Shown here: in pieces, positions 63,036-63,590 of the stretch
How the letters are laid out: the number at the start of each line of letters is the position of its first letter
How positions within the stretch are numbered: the stretch's first letter is position 1
DNA from: an uncultured Mucilaginibacter sp.
GTDB taxonomy: Bacteria > Bacteroidota > Bacteroidia > Sphingobacteriales > Sphingobacteriaceae
Length of the DNA stretch: 63,590 nucleotides
Reading direction: 5' to 3'
Assembly (NCBI GenBank): GCA_903863845.1
Contig: CAIPDP010000115.1
Location: 1-63,590, forward strand
Program-made: the position numbers and the translations under genes
The notes under the pieces: model-generated
Told to the model about the DNA's origin: nothing
Databases searched by the model: none
Seen by the model: the letters and a program-made list of their open reading frames with translations, nothing else

Positions 63036-63590
63036 TTATTCCTGCGCTTCTTCTTTTGGCGTCTTATTTTCACCGTTGTGTCTGGCGGCAACTTTGATCT
63101 GCTCGGTTTCCTTGTCGTAATCAACTTCAAGGGTATCTCCTTCAGACAGTTCGCCTTTCAGAATTTCTTCTGCGATCGGATCTTCCAGGTATTTCTGGAT
63201 AGCCCGTTTCAAGGGACGTGCACCAAACTGCGAGTCGAAGCCTTTATCGGCAATAAACTCCTTGGCGTTCTCGGTCAGGGTGATCTTATAACCCAGTGTA
63301 TTGACACGGCCAAACAAGTGACCGAGTTCAATATCGATGATCTTGAATATTTCGTCTTTACCCAATGAGTTGAACACGATCACATCATCGATACGGTTCA
63401 GGAACTCAGGTGCAAAGGCGCGTTTCAATGCATTTTCAATCACACCTCTTGAATGTGCATCAGCCTGGTTGGTTTTGGCAGCGGTGGTGAAACCCACACC
63501 CTGTCCAAAGTCTTTTAGCTGGCGTGCCCCAATATTGGAGGTCATGATGATGATCGTATTCCTGAAGTCGACTTTGCGGCCCAATGAATC
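63036..63590 (-). CDS. clpC: ClpC-type ATP-dependent protease ATPase, C-terminal part (runs off window)
   Basis: Only the last ~184 residues are visible; the upstream frame continues DSLGRKVDFRNTII... off the window's edge. It contains FRNTIIIMTSNIGARQL, the second AAA+ domain's sensor/arginine-finger region (FAPEFLNRIDDVIVF) and the GFDSQFGARPLKRAIQKYLEDPIAEEIL block typical of ClpB/ClpC C-terminal small domains. The exact subfamily cannot be fixed from this part; ClpC is the usual Bacteroidota annotation. A terminator follows. Confidence 0.75.
   Translation of the reverse strand, partial: DSLGRKVDFRNTIIIMTSNIGARQLKDFGQGVGFTTAAKTNQADAHSRGVIENALKRAFAPEFLNRIDDVIVFNSLGKDEIFKIIDIELGHLFGRVNTLGYKITLTENAKEFIADKGFDSQFGARPLKRAIQKYLEDPIAEEILKGELSEGDTLEVDYDKETEQIKVAARHNGENKTPKEEAQE

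Overview
The window looks like a chromosomal segment of a pigmented member of the Bacteroidota, most likely Sphingobacteriaceae (Mucilaginibacter/Pedobacter-like). The reasons are promoters of the TTTG-N19-TAnnTTTG type, an Rpb6-like RNA polymerase omega subunit, the core order bamD-rpoZ-coaBC-DUF4835-recN, GLPGLI and sialate O-acetylesterase families, and a Bacteroidota-style zeaxanthin operon. The genus is an inference; the 16S gene present here would settle it.

Layout. 1-5.2 kb is accessory DNA: the first codons of an IS3-type transposase with its IS end, an AbiE toxin/antitoxin pair, two further copies of the IS end, an orphan LytS-type histidine kinase, an ORF tail with its own terminator, and a GIY-YIG pseudogene. 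5.4-13.6 kb holds plus-strand genes: a TIGR03643 protein, an ECF sigma factor with a membrane protein, a TetR/ABC1-kinase pair, an exported peroxiredoxin, an amidase, an L,D-transpeptidase and an epimerase-like protein. 13.7-15.4 kb is isocitrate dehydrogenase plus a small gene. 15.7-25.1 kb is one tightly packed minus-strand operon of about 9.4 kb. It starts with a CarH-like B12 photoreceptor/repressor, then crtI, crtB, an unknown exported protein, idi, crtZ, crtYcd, folE, an SDR, an FAD oxidoreductase, another SDR and a 2H phosphoesterase. 25.2-39.7 kb mixes an ankyrin protein, a sialate O-acetylesterase, a TonB-receptor-like protein with a GLPGLI partner, a papain-like protease, an alpha-L-rhamnosidase, a GDPD-like protein, a TMEM175 channel and a lipoprotein truncated globin. 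40.2-46.4 kb is a complete minus-strand rRNA operon (16S-tRNA-Ile-tRNA-Ala-23S-5S) with two tandem promoters, bracketed by heptamer tandem repeats. 46.9-56.1 kb is the housekeeping block bamD-rpoZ-coaBC-DUF4835, then a BlaI/M56 sensor cassette, then recN and fabI. 56.2-62.8 kb holds small secreted proteins and two paralogous lipoproteins that share a near-identical N-terminus but have unrelated C-termini, each followed by its own small gene. The window ends inside a ClpC-type ATPase.

Two systems deserve attention. First, the carotenoid operon appears to be controlled by light through its own first gene: that protein keeps the adenosylcobalamin-photoreceptor residues, and a 9-bp inverted repeat overlaps the only evident promoter. 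Second, the duplicated lipoprotein cassettes (terminator + promoter element + conserved N-terminus + variable C-terminus + small downstream gene) look like a polymorphic-effector or variable-cargo locus that I cannot match to a named system.

Many intergenic regions hold phrase-like, short-period degenerate repeats, each with its own unit, and a recurring 18-bp palindrome.
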